From Eutreptiella sp. 'Long Island Sound 2002' (Eukaryota > Euglenozoa > Euglenophyceae > Eutreptiales > Eutreptiaceae): a stretch of DNA of 64,000 nucleotides. Made by a program: the position numbers and the translations under genes. Position 1 is the stretch's first letter; each line of letters opens with the position of its first letter. A model generated the notes under the pieces. The model was not told where the DNA came from. It ran no database searches and saw only the letters and a program-made list of their open reading frames with translations. Positions 44,132 to 53,603 of the stretch are shown piece by piece. Location: contig OZ038378.1 of the NCBI GenBank assembly GCA_964036045.1, positions 144,394,910 to 144,458,909 on the forward strand, written 5' to 3'.

Positions 44132-44185
44132 TCAGATACGTACCCAAAACACCAGGTCTTGGGTGCCACCAGAGCGTCCCCGTCA
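44132..44185 (-). promoter_or_regulatory. Double leaky UGA region between gag and pol
   Basis: The gag stop TGA (44185-44183) is followed by CGG; sixteen sense codons later, in the same frame, comes TGA (44134-44132) followed by CTA-G. UGA-CGG and UGA-CUA are the two classic readthrough contexts (tobravirus-type and alphavirus-type). Pol has no usable start before its protease active site, so readthrough at both codons would give a Gag-Pol fusion. That translation happens this way is inference. Confidence 0.65.
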
Positions 44186-46684
44186 GAACTCCGCGGGACA
44201 GGTCACCTCGAACCCCTTGTTCCGCAATTTGCGGGCCATCCTCATGAAACGGCTTCTCTTCTTGGCGTTGCCGTCGTCACCACCTTCATGCTCACGCTTG
44301 GCTCCTTGTTCTTGCTGGGCCTGCGTCTGTGAGCGTGTGGTAGGTCCAGACTGCCCTCCAGAGGGCTCGGAGTTCCCCCCTGGATTAGGGTTGGGGTTAC
44401 CTCCGTTCTTGTCCTTGTTCTTGTTGTCGTTCTGGCGATTAGCGCCTCCTCCTCGTCCGCCTTGACCCTTGTCTTGACCACCTTGACCACGTCCTTTCGA
44501 CTTGCCCTTGCCGGAGTCGTTGCCTTTGGCCTTGCCTCCACCTTTGCCTGAGCTTTTGCCAGGATCTTCCCCCTTAAGCTTCGCCGATAGGCGTTGCTTA
44601 TGGTAGCACTCGTCCTCATAGTGCTTCCGCTTACCGCAGAATGCACACGTGATGGTGCAGCGGTAATGATCCGGCATCTTCACCTTGGCGCCGGTGATCT
44701 TTTCCTGCTGCTTCCCCTGGACAACAAAGCAGTCTCGCTGCTCGCAGTCGGAGGCATGCTGCAGGTGGCCCTGTTCATCTCTGGCATCACACCAGAATAG
44801 CTCCTTCACGTTCTCCATTAGGCGGGCGTGGGCGTGTTTGGGGGTAGTCCCCTGCCCAGGTCGGGACCCTTGGTACCCTTTGCCTCCAGAACCTCCACCA
44901 CCAGGACGGTAGTGGTTCAGGTGTTGGTCGCTCTCCTTCTCCAGCGCCATCTCCAGGAGCAGCACGCATAGATCCTCGTAGCGGAGGGATCTAGCCTTGC
45001 GCTCAGCCGTCAGACGGCACTCGTCCCATAGCTCACGGGGGAGCTTGGAGCACAACCAAAACAGCAGGTCGTCGCTGCTGTAGGAACCGGGCGTCAGTCG
45101 TCCAGCCCAGTGGTCCAGGTCCGCCAACAGCTCGGAGACCCTGCCGGGTTTGGGGTTGTTGGGCAGGACGGGCAGGTTCTGGATCTCGGCCCTGATGGAG
45201 AGGTCGGTCTCGTAGGTTGGGTACTGCCTCTCCAGGGCAACCAACACGTCGGCAAAGGTGGCGGAGTTGGTGACGATCTGCCTGACCTGCTTCTCCAGGT
45301 ACTTCGTCTTGCAGCACTGCAGGAGCAGGTCGCACTTCACTCGCCCACTCGCGTGGGTTTGGCCGGTCAGTCGTAGGAACCGGCCAAAGTTCTCAGCGAA
45401 CTCGCTGAGGTCCTTGCCTGTGAATTCAGGCAGGTTCACCACTATCTTGGAGGTGGCAATAGCCTTCGCCTCCTGAGCTCGGCGTCCTTCAGGGCGTCGG
45501 GTCTTCTTCTTCTTCTTCTTCTTCTTCTTACCCTTGGAGTCCTCGGGGTCCTCAGGGTCTTCGTCATCCGATGGCGAAGAAGAAGTCATCGAAGGCGGCC
45601 CATCATCGGAGGGGTCTCCGCCTAGATCACTGGAGCCATAAGGCTCCACGTCCACCATAGCCCTTAGGGCTGTCAGCCCCAGCTGGTCCAGCTCGGCCCT
45701 CGTCGAGTTCGTCACGTGACTGTAGGGCGGCTGGGCTGTCCTCGGGACGAATGGGCTTCTTGGTACTGCTGCAGGAGTCGGCATCGGTCGGCTCCTCAGG
45801 CTCCCCAGGGTATTCGTCAACCCTGCCGCCAGGTGGTTAGCCTGTACTCGGTGGGGTGACATCCCCACTGTCGTAGGTGACGCATGGGACGGGATCATCA
45901 GGGGCTGCAGTTTCTCCCTGATCTCTTGCGTGAGGTCGCTCACGATTTTCGAAGTGGCTCCTTGGAGCACCTCGTTGATCTCCGACCGCGTCAGGGACCT
46001 GTTGGAGGATCTTCCCGATCCTCTACTCCTGCCTCCCAGAGACTCTGGTCCTCTCCTCAACCCACTCAGGGGTGCATACCCAGGTGCACACCCAGGAGCA
46101 TACCCAGGAACTTCCATGTAGGTTCCAGTGGAGTGGAGTGGATGGGGATGGTCAGCCGCATACCAACGCGGCGCAGAGCTGGAAGCCACCGGCTCACTGG
46201 CAGTAGTTGCCTCAAGGAGCGCAGTGGTAGGTGGGCCCATGCCATAGGCGGGGTAGTGAGGCATGCCAGTAAAGCCTGTGCCCTCAGCCATAGGCTGGTT
46301 GGTTGTGGAAGTGGATGTAGCGGCGGCTGGGTGTGTGGTGGTTATGGGAGAGGGTGATGCTTGGAGGCCAGAAGCGCTTGGTGCGCCTTCGAAGGTAGGG
46401 ATATCCGTCGGGTCTTGCCCTTGCTCCTCTCCTTCGTCTGTTCCTTCTCCAGCATCCTTCTCGCTCTCGTTTCCTCTCTTCCTCTTCACAGGCTGAGGCT
46501 GAGAGACCATTTCCTTCACCGACAGGGCCCCAAAGGCCGTCTGGAGGCCATCCAAGGAGTCCTCCGCCGTATCCATTGGCCCATGTAAGGGCTCCACCGA
46601 AGGTACAGCGTCAGGCGCCGGCCTTGCCGGTGTCTCTGGCGCTGGCGCTGTGTTCACCTCGGCGTCCACTCTTCCTGGATCCAT
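44183..46684 (-). CDS. Element 2 Gag polyprotein
   Basis: 833 codons. The N-terminal half is Pro/Ser/Ala-rich and presumably disordered, with a basic patch (PVKRKRGNE) and a long Lys run before RRPEGRRAQEA. The capsid-like part follows, with LPEFTGKDLSEFAENFGRFL, LLLQCCKTKYLEKQVRQIV and LLFWLCSKLPRELWDECRL, as in Ty3-type Gag proteins that build the virus-like particle. Near 44612-44653 is a CCHC knuckle, CAFCGKRKHYEDEC (C-x2-C-x4-H-x4-C), for RNA binding, then a Gly/Lys-rich tail ending LRNKGFEVTCPAEF. The start ATG is about 100 bp from the 5' LTR. The stop is UGA in a leaky context. Confidence 0.9.
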   Translation of the reverse strand: MDPGRVDAEVNTAPAPETPARPAPDAVPSVEPLHGPMDTAEDSLDGLQTAFGALSVKEMVSQPQPVKRKRGNESEKDAGEGTDEGEEQGQDPTDIPTFEGAPSASGLQASPSPITTTHPAAATSTSTTNQPMAEGTGFTGMPHYPAYGMGPPTTALLEATTASEPVASSSAPRWYAADHPHPLHSTGTYMEVPGYAPGCAPGYAPLSGLRRGPESLGGRSRGSGRSSNRSLTRSEINEVLQGATSKIVSDLTQEIREKLQPLMIPSHASPTTVGMSPHRVQANHLAAGLTNTLGSLRSRPMPTPAAVPRSPFVPRTAQPPYSHVTNSTRAELDQLGLTALRAMVDVEPYGSSDLGGDPSDDGPPSMTSSSPSDDEDPEDPEDSKGKKKKKKKKKTRRPEGRRAQEAKAIATSKIVVNLPEFTGKDLSEFAENFGRFLRLTGQTHASGRVKCDLLLQCCKTKYLEKQVRQIVTNSATFADVLVALERQYPTYETDLSIRAEIQNLPVLPNNPKPGRVSELLADLDHWAGRLTPGSYSSDDLLFWLCSKLPRELWDECRLTAERKARSLRYEDLCVLLLEMALEKESDQHLNHYRPGGGGSGGKGYQGSRPGQGTTPKHAHARLMENVKELFWCDARDEQGHLQHASDCEQRDCFVVQGKQQEKITGAKVKMPDHYRCTITCAFCGKRKHYEDECYHKQRLSAKLKGEDPGKSSGKGGGKAKGNDSGKGKSKGRGQGGQDKGQGGRGGGANRQNDNKNKDKNGGNPNPNPGGNSEPSGGQSGPTTRSQTQAQQEQGAKREHEGGDDGNAKKRSRFMRMARKLRNKGFEVTCPAEF

Positions 46685-46770
46685 CTTAATCCACCCTTCT
46701 GCTTATGTTTGCCTGCTCGGAGCACTGGTTGTACGGCGCGGGGTCGCTGCCGGTGCACAGAGACAGGCTG

Positions 46771-46783
46771 CCTCTTGCTACCA
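46771..46783 (-). other. Primer binding site of element 2 (initiator Met tRNA-like)
   Basis: On the minus strand TGGTAGCAAGAGG starts at the last base of the 5' LTR. It matches the initiator tRNA-Met complement (TGGTAGCAGAGG) apart from one inserted A. Confidence 0.65.
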
Positions 46784-47599
46784 GAAAAGTTTATAGTGTT
46801 TTCAGCACTGTGTTTTTGCTTCTCCTGCTGCTTGTTGTTGCTGTAGGGTGTCCTGCTGCTGGTTTTGGATGATGAAAAGCTTTTGTTTGTTGAAATACAG
46901 TAAAGCCAACTCAATCCAGGATAGCCCAAGCCAACAGTATGCAAAGAGAAGGTAATTCAGGATCAAAGCATGAAGGGCTGCAGTGAAAACAGTGAAAGAT
47001 GATTAGGTATTCACAGAAACTGCAACTCAGGATACAAATGAATGCATATTCACAGAGATAGCTGAAATGTTTTGGGAAAAGAGTTAGAAAACTGCCTCAG
47101 GATCACTCTCTCTCCATAGTGCCATCTTAGGAGATGTGCACTCTTTGTTTTGGGTCCCATATGTGCTGAGGTGGCATGGTATGTGGCGATGAGGTCACTG
47201 CCATGTCACATGGGATCTTCCTACTCAGTTGGGATCTTCCTACTTAGTTAGGCTGACCGGGAATTGAACCCAGGACCTCTCAAAAAGAGGTGCCTAACCC
47301 CCTATGGTGCATACCACTAGGGCAGATAAGTATTCATGGAAAAACATAGATAAATTCATAGGCTCTACCTTAGGTATGTCAGTGCTCAGTCAACTCAGGA
47401 AAAGATGTTTTACTTCTGATTGAAAGGGGATTAAGGGGTCCACTCCATATCCTGATTGGGTGTTTGGTTCCATAGGTCAAAATGTGTTCTCACCACTTTT
47501 GGCTGGACCAATACTAAGATAAAAATGCATGGATGCTCAGTGCATCTCTAATACAACTAGAGTATGTCCCAAAGCAATGGAAAAGCACTTTTTCTTACT
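46783..47599 (-). repeat. 5' LTR of element 2
   Basis: 817 bp, matching 36165-36981 with no difference noticed by eye. Followed on the plus strand by the target duplication CTGCC. Confidence 0.95.
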
Positions 47600-47604
47600 C
47601 TGCC

Positions 47605-50247
47605 TTGGCGGGTGCAGTGTCCCGTCTGTGTGTGCGCGGCACTCGCGGCCGGTTCGGGGGGGTTCGGGCCGGTACCTGGCGTTGTGTTTCCCCTTCTTCC
47701 CCCTTCCCGCCCCGCGTATCCCGCGTTGCGTGTGGCGGGCCGTCCCGTCCGGGTGTCCCTTACCCTCGCTCGCTGGTACGCCATTCCAGGTGGTCTGTGC
47801 GTTCCGCGCGCTCGGTCCGGTTGCCCTTCTGGTGGTCCCCGCGTGTCCTTTTCGTGTGTGTGCGCTCGCGCTCTCGCGGTGTCCGCTCCCCGCTGGGTGG
47901 TGTGGCGCGCGCATCTCGCGTGGTCCCGGCACTGGGCGCTGGTAGGGCCGTTCCATGTGGTCCGTGCCCCTCCGCGTGTCCTGCCCCGGTCCCGTGCTCC
48001 GTCTGGCGTGCTTGGGGGGGGGCGGTCCGGTCCCGGTTCCCCCCTACTTGGCTTGGGGTTGCGGGGGCGGCGGCTGGGCGTCCCCGGGGGGGTGCCCTCG
48101 TCCGCGGGAGTCTCTTACGTCGGCTATGAATCCTGCCCTGAGGGTGGGGCTGTGCGCCGTCCACGCGCAGTCCACGCGCCCGGGGTCGGGACTGGGGAGG
48201 GGGCTGGGTGGGGTGCGTTGGATCGCCGACTGACGTGCACTGGGGTAAGAGGCGGGCAGTAGCACCACCGGGTCGCCGACTGACTGTAGGGCGGGGGGTC
48301 GCTCTGCCTCTTTCCGTCCCTCTGCCTTCCCTGGGCAGGCAACAAAGCGGGCGTCACTGGCGTTGCGCTGTCCATGGGGGGCGTGGCCCCCCATACCACT
48401 CCGGTTCGTGTTCACCCAGCCTCTCCGGGTACGATCTGTGCGGCGTCCCGGTGCGCAGGCGTGGGCCCGTTTGTTCTTCGCGGCCCCCTTGTGGGCCGGC
48501 GGCCGGAGCGGGGGGGCGGGTCACACTCCGGCCCCCCTCTCGGGTGGGGGGGGTCCATTCCCCTTGCCACGGGGGGGGTGTCGCGCCGCGGCCTCCCCGC
48601 TCTCGTTCCGGGCGGCGGCCTGTGGTACCCCTTTCTGGCCCTCCCCTCCGGCGCGCGCGTGCGGTCGGGGCTGACGTGCCGCCCCGGGGCGGGGGGGGGG
48701 TGAGGGGTGGCCCGCGGACCGTTCCCCTGGGGGCCCCGGCTGACCTGCAAACCCCCCCTCTTTCCCCTCGGAGTGGGCTGTGGTCACGGGAGGGTTATGT
48801 GGGGCGCGGCCTCCTTCGCGTTCCGTTGTGCGCGTTGCTCCGGCACGCCGGTGTGGGTTCGTGGGGGCAGGTCCAGCCGCCGCTGCCCTTACCGTGTCGC
48901 CGTTCCTCCTGTGGGTGGGGGCGCCCCCCCGGCCCTGGGGGGGCGGAGGGCCCCGCCTGTGGCTCCCCAGCTGGGGTGGGTGCGGGGGGGGGGGGGGGAC
49001 CCCGCTCGCTGGCCTGTGTGGGAGGGGGGGGGGGGGGGGGAGTGGGGGGGGTCCTTCGGTTCCCCGGCGACACCCCCTGTCGGCCAAAAAAAAAAAGGGG
49101 GGGGGGGGGGGAGGGCGGCTTGGCGGTCCCAGCCCCGGGGGCCAGCCATCGGCCAGGGGGGTCGCGCCCTTCCCCCGCCCCCCTCTACCGAGTGCCGGAT
49201 CCTCACGCGGTCCCTCCCTGGGGCCCCTCATCTCCCGGCCGTTGCCGCGCGGCGCTGGCCGGCCGGGGGTGGCCGTGAGGGTCAGCGGTCAGTGGTTATC
49301 GGGTTGCGGGGCCGCTTTCCCTGGGTAGGCAACAAAGCGGGCGTCCCTTGGCGTCGTGCTGTCCATGGGGGGCGTGGCCACCCATACCATTCCGGTTCGC
49401 GCCCACCCGGCTTCTCTGGGCACAATCTGCGCGGCGTCCCGGTGCGCAGGCGCGGGCCCACTTGCTCTTCGCGGCCCCCATTGGAGCCGGCGGCTGGGGC
49501 GTCGGGGCGCGTCACACTCCGGCTCCCCTCTCGGGCGGGGGGGTCCGTCCCTTCAGCCTCGGGGGGTGGGGGCCGGGGCCCCTGCGGCCGGCGGGCCGGC
49601 GGGGAGGCGGGGGGGGGGGGGGGGGGTGTCGCGCCGCGGCCTCCCTGCTCTCGTTCCAGGCGGCGGCCTGTGGTACTCCTTCCTGGCTCTCTCCGCGTCG
49701 CCGGTGCTCTCCCTTCCGGCGCGCGCTTGCGGTCGGGGCTGAAGTGCCGCCCCGGGGTGGGGGGGGTGAGGGGCGGCCCGTGGACCGCCCCCCTGGGGGC
49801 CTCATCTGACTTGACACCCTCCCTCCGTCACCTCGGAGCGGGCCGTGGTTACGGGAGGGTCATGTGGGGCGCGGCCTCCTTCCTGCTCCGTCGTGCGCGT
49901 TGGGGGGGGGCGGGGGCGGCATGGCGGCCCTGGTCCCGGGGGCCAGCCATCGGCCAAGGGGTCGCGCCCGTCATCCGCCCCCCCTATCGAGAGCTGGATG
50001 CCCGCGCAGGCCCTCGCCGGGGCCCTCACCTCCCCGGCCGTTGCCGCGCGGCGCCGGCCGGCCGGGAGTGGCTGATGGTTAGCGGTCAGTGGTTAGCAGG
50101 TTGCGGGGCAGCCGGTTCCTCCCCGCGCTTGGCGCCCCCGCACTCCCTCCCGCGGGTGGCGGCGCGTCCCCGCACGTCGTGCCGTACCGTGGGGGGGGCG
50201 CGGGTCAGGGGGCCCATCCCCCCCTCCCGTGCCCGCCGTCTGGGCCG
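47605..50247 (-). other. 3' part of the non-LTR element: G/C-rich, internally duplicated
   Basis: No credible gene. Landmarks such as CCTGGG(T/C)AGGCAACAAAG, CTGTCCATGGGGGGCGTGG and CTCTCGTTCC recur about 985 bp apart (48328/49313 and following), and GCGGTCAGTGGTTA recurs near 49285 and 50080. Long + strand frames here are by-products of extreme G/C content. Confidence 0.6.
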
Positions 50248-52332
50248 TCACTTGCGCCGCCGCTTGTGTGGGGGTTGGGGCTGCGGCGGCGGCGGGTTGT
50301 GCCGGCGGTAGCGCCAGTGGGCGAGGGCGCTACGCAAAGCCCGGGGGAGCCAGTTGTTGGCGTCCGCATCCGTGATGCGGAGCACCGCTCCCCCCTCCAG
50401 GAAGGCCGGCCACGTCGGCTCCCTGTCGGGCCACGCCGCCCGGATCACTGACCTGAGGACCCTCTCGTGGTCCTCTGGTGCCGCCCACCCCCCCTGGGGT
50501 GCCTCTCGGTGTCCTCCGTCCCTCCGGAGGAGCACGGCATCGAAGGGCCGGTTCCGCGACCTCCTGGAGGTCCCCTGGTTGGCCCAGCACAACCACCCGT
50601 ACACTTCCCCCACCAGGGGGAGGGTCTCCCCCCCCAGCGGGTCCGGGACTGCGCCCCAGTCCACGTTCCACGGCCGGCTCTCCTCCGCCCCCTGTGCCGG
50701 CCCCCCTCGCTGCTCCTGCACCTGCGGCGCCGGTGCCACACCCCGTCCCCCCTCCGCCGAGGCCACCCGCGCCGGCTCCGCCCTCGGCGCGGGGGGGGCT
50801 TGCTGGTGCTGGTGTCGTGGGGGTCGGGGGGGGATGAGCTCGCCGGCGTCAGGGTCGATGTTGTAGAGGTGGTGGTGGTGGTGGTGGTGGTGGTGGTAGG
50901 TGTGGTGTGCCGGCATCTGTTGGATGCCGGGGGGGATGCACCTCACCGGCTGCACTTCCGGCTGCGGGGGTGCCCCGCCCTCTGCCCCCCTCCCCTCGCC
51001 CCGCCCTCCCCCCTGGGCTCCCGTGCCCCGTCCCTCCTGTCCCTTGGGGCCCTTGCCCTTGCCCTTGCCCTTGCCCTTGGGCCCCTTTCCGGTCCCGTGC
51101 CCATGTCGCGGGTCCCGCCTCTCGTCCCCCACACCCCGGCCCGCTCGCTCTCCCATCCCCCCTTGTCCAGCCCCCTGCGCCTGGGTACCCTGCCCGCGCC
51201 CCTGAACACCCTTCCCGTGCCCTGGCCCCTCCCCGGCCCCCTGCCCGAGTCGCGGGTCCCGCCTCTCGTCCACCACGCCCCGGCCCGCTCGCTCTCCCAC
51301 CACCCCTCGCTCCGTCCCCTGCACCTGGGCCCCCTGCCCGCGCTCCCGCGCGCCCTTCCCGTGCCCCGACCCCTCCCCTGCCCCCTGCCTGTCACGCCGT
51401 CCGCCGCTCCCTTCCCCCTCGCCGCTGCGCCCTTCCTGGACCACTCGCCGGGCGTCCCGCTGCCTTTGCAGTTGCGGCAGCGTGACGCCCGGCGGCGAGC
51501 GCTCGCGCGCCGGGGGGCGGACGTGCCGCTCCCGCCCCGGGGGGAAGGGCTTGGGGGGGTACGGCTTGGGGGGGCTGGTGTGGGTGTGGGCGGGGTTGGC
51601 GTGGGCGCGGTACTTCGCGCTCTCCCTGCCCACTGCTGCTGCTGCGGCGGCCGCCGGCGAGGCGTCCGCGGCCCGTGCGGGGTTCTTCCCCCGCTTGCGC
51701 GGCGTGCCGGGGGCCGCAGCCCCTCTCGCGCCCTCCGCACTCTCCTTCGCTGCCGCGGCGGCCGCCGACGAGGCGCCCGTGGCCGCGGTCGCAGACTCTC
51801 GCACATCCTTCTCGGTCTTCGCTGCTGCCGCGGCGGCCGTCGGCGAGGCGCCCACGGCCCGTGCAGGGTCCGTCGCAACCCCTCTTGCTCCCTGCTTGCT
51901 CTCCTGCGCGGCCGCGGCAGCCCTCGGCGACGCGTCCGGCTCCTGCGCCGGGGCTGCCCCCCTTGCCGGCGGTGTGCCGGGGGCCGCGGCCGGGGCCGCG
52001 GCGTGGCTCGCCGCGGTCTCCGCCTCCTGCGCGTCAGGGCGGGGCGGGGCGGCGGGGCTGGCCGCTTGGGCGGCGGGGGCGGCCGTCTCGGCTGGCCCAG
52101 GTTCCCGGGCCGGCGGCGGCGGTCCGACCACCGCCGCCTCCGCCAGCCTCCGCTCCTCGCGCTCCGCGAGGGTCTCCCCCGTCCACTCTGGGGAGGAGAC
52201 GGGGGAGCGGGAGCGGGACCGGCGGTGGTGGCGGTCGTCCCGCCCGAGGGACCCATCGGAGTCTGCCATTACTGTCACTCTGGTAGGCATGCGTGGTGGC
52301 AGGCGCGCCCTTCCCACTACCTCCTGGTGCAT
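50248..52332 (-). CDS. Non-LTR element ORF, Ala/Gly/Lys-rich with a C-terminal domain
   Basis: 694 codons. The start ATG overlaps the stop of the preceding ORF in the sequence TGATG, as in LINEs that use termination-reinitiation. The N-terminus has an Arg/Ser patch (RRSRSRSP); Ala-rich and Arg/Gly-rich repeats follow, then GKGKGKG runs and a run of about nine His (about 50860-50890 on the genome). The last about 130 residues look folded (VYGWLCWANQ, FDAVLLRRD, RSVIRAAWPDREPTWPAFL). Function unknown; a nucleic-acid-binding ORF1-like role is a guess from its basic composition. Confidence 0.5.
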   Translation of the reverse strand: MHQEVVGRARLPPRMPTRVTVMADSDGSLGRDDRHHRRSRSRSPVSSPEWTGETLAEREERRLAEAAVVGPPPPAREPGPAETAAPAAQAASPAAPPRPDAQEAETAASHAAAPAAAPGTPPARGAAPAQEPDASPRAAAAAQESKQGARGVATDPARAVGASPTAAAAAAKTEKDVRESATAATGASSAAAAAAKESAEGARGAAAPGTPRKRGKNPARAADASPAAAAAAAVGRESAKYRAHANPAHTHTSPPKPYPPKPFPPGRERHVRPPARERSPPGVTLPQLQRQRDARRVVQEGRSGEGEGSGGRRDRQGAGEGSGHGKGARERGQGAQVQGTERGVVGERAGRGVVDERRDPRLGQGAGEGPGHGKGVQGRGQGTQAQGAGQGGMGERAGRGVGDERRDPRHGHGTGKGPKGKGKGKGKGPKGQEGRGTGAQGGGRGEGRGAEGGAPPQPEVQPVRCIPPGIQQMPAHHTYHHHHHHHHHLYNIDPDAGELIPPRPPRHQHQQAPPAPRAEPARVASAEGGRGVAPAPQVQEQRGGPAQGAEESRPWNVDWGAVPDPLGGETLPLVGEVYGWLCWANQGTSRRSRNRPFDAVLLRRDGGHREAPQGGWAAPEDHERVLRSVIRAAWPDREPTWPAFLEGGAVLRITDADANNWLPRALRSALAHWRYRRHNPPPPQPQPPHKRRRK

Positions 52333-53564
52333 CAGTGCCGTGCCGTGGGCAGTGCCGTGTGGTGCTCTGCGGGGGAGGGGGGGGGAGGGGGTGGGGGGCC
52401 GGCTGTGGCGTCAGCCCCGCACGGCCAGGGGTCCGCGGCCATCCACCGGCATTGGGAGGGGAGGCGGGGGAGCCACGCGGCCCACGCGTCGCGCCACAGC
52501 TCCCAGTCTGGGACGGGGCTCAGGGCCCTGGGCCCCCGGGGGTCGTCGAGCGGTGCCGGGGGCAGCCGCACCAGATGGACCCCCGTAACGGCGGTGACCT
52601 CCTGTGTGCGCAGGAAGGTGTGTACTCCGTCCCGCGCCGCGGGCGCCGGGAGGGGGGGGCGGGGTACAGGTGTGGCCCCATAGAGGTGGGTGGGGGTGAT
52701 CCCCAGGATCCGCCCCGAGCCCCCGCGGGACGCGACGACGAGGAGGAGGAGGGGGGTGCCAGGGCACTCTTGCCAGAGGACCTGCCCCCTGTGGTGGGCA
52801 CCCCTGGTCCTGGAGAGGGGGGGGGACAGGTCTGGGTTAGCCCAGCCGCGGGGCGCGTGCGTCGCCGGTGGGAGGGCGGGGCACCAAGTGGGCTCCCTGG
52901 GGAACGCCTCGTAGACGACGGCGTACGGGGGGGTAGGCCCGGTGCCGTCATACACCGGGTTGGTCGGCCGGGGGCGGGTGGGCGCCTCGTCCGCGCCTTC
53001 CACGAATACCGTGATTTCGCCCACCTCCAGGTCCTCGTCCGGCGGGTGTAGAAGGTGGAGCGCCGCATCCAGCTCGGACACTCCCCCCGGGTACGTGGCC
53101 CGCGCCTGGTTCAGGTACGGGGCCGCGTCCCCGGGGTAGCGCGTCCTGAGGGCGTGCAGCAGGGCTGGGGCGCTACTGCGGAGGGACATGGCAGACCCCG
53201 CTCCCGTCAGCCGGAGGGCGTCCCCCATGGACAGGGGCCGGCCCGACCGATTGGACTCGCGCCACTCCATCCAGTGCCCGTAGAGGGCCGCTTCCGGGCT
53301 GATGAGCCCCGGCCGGACGGCGTTCACGATCCGGTGCATTGCCGGGAGCAACGTAGGGGCTCCCGCTCCGTTCAGGGCGCGGACGGCCGGGAGGGCGGTC
53401 TCGTTGAGGAAGGCCCTCGCACTGCCCTCCAGGTCGCACCGTGCGGCAGCGTGCGCTCCTTTTGCCTCCGCCACCGCGTCCGCCACCAGGCCCCGGACGG
53501 CCGCCTCCTGCGCTCTGCGGCGGGCCCTGGCGTGTCCCGGCCCATCCCCCCGTCGGCGTGGCAT
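52332..53564 (-). CDS. Non-LTR element ORF of unknown function
   Basis: 410 codons, starting 40 bases after the LINE-like ORF and ending in the TGATG overlap with the next one. The N-terminus is basic (MPRRRGDGPGHARARRRAQE). The middle is an Ala/Leu-rich, probably helical region (LRSSAPALLHALRTRYPG), followed by Pro-rich and hydrophobic sections (GTPLLLLVVAS). I recognise no family. Low-complexity composition and lack of stops over 1.2 kb fit either a real ORF or G/C-driven openness; the exact stop-start overlap favours a real one. Confidence 0.5.
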   Translation of the reverse strand: MPRRRGDGPGHARARRRAQEAAVRGLVADAVAEAKGAHAAARCDLEGSARAFLNETALPAVRALNGAGAPTLLPAMHRIVNAVRPGLISPEAALYGHWMEWRESNRSGRPLSMGDALRLTGAGSAMSLRSSAPALLHALRTRYPGDAAPYLNQARATYPGGVSELDAALHLLHPPDEDLEVGEITVFVEGADEAPTRPRPTNPVYDGTGPTPPYAVVYEAFPREPTWCPALPPATHAPRGWANPDLSPPLSRTRGAHHRGQVLWQECPGTPLLLLVVASRGGSGRILGITPTHLYGATPVPRPPLPAPAARDGVHTFLRTQEVTAVTGVHLVRLPPAPLDDPRGPRALSPVPDWELWRDAWAAWLPRLPSQCRWMAADPWPCGADATAGPPPPPPPSPAEHHTALPTARH

Positions 53565-53603
53565 GGTGCTGCGGGCTCTGCAAAGGGGGGCGGCGGGTGG
53601 GGG

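Larger units (their letters stand above)
36165..47599 (-). mobile_element. Ty3/gypsy chromodomain retrotransposon, element 2 (apparently intact)
   Basis: 817-bp LTRs (36165-36981 and 46783-47599) look identical by eye and are flanked by CTGCC target duplications at 36160-36164 and 47600-47604. The order on the minus strand is 5' LTR, primer binding site, gag (46684-44183), two UGA codons, pol (44131-39254), a 2.2-kb noncoding region, a purine tract (ACAAGGGGGG, 36991-36982) and the 3' LTR. Full reading frames and matching LTRs point to a recent, possibly active insertion. Confidence 0.95.

Noticed and set aside
44132-44185. UGA read as a normal sense codon, or as selenocysteine
   Set aside because: Several other frames here end at UGA (for example the 410-codon LINE ORF), which argues against reassignment but does not prove it. 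No selenocysteine insertion element was recognised. Readthrough fits the contexts better.
48208-52683. Long plus-strand frames (356, 534, 738 and 368 codons)
   Set aside because: They lie opposite the minus-strand LINE ORFs or in G/C-run DNA, have Arg/Pro/Gly/Ala-only composition and no motif. They are openness caused by base composition.
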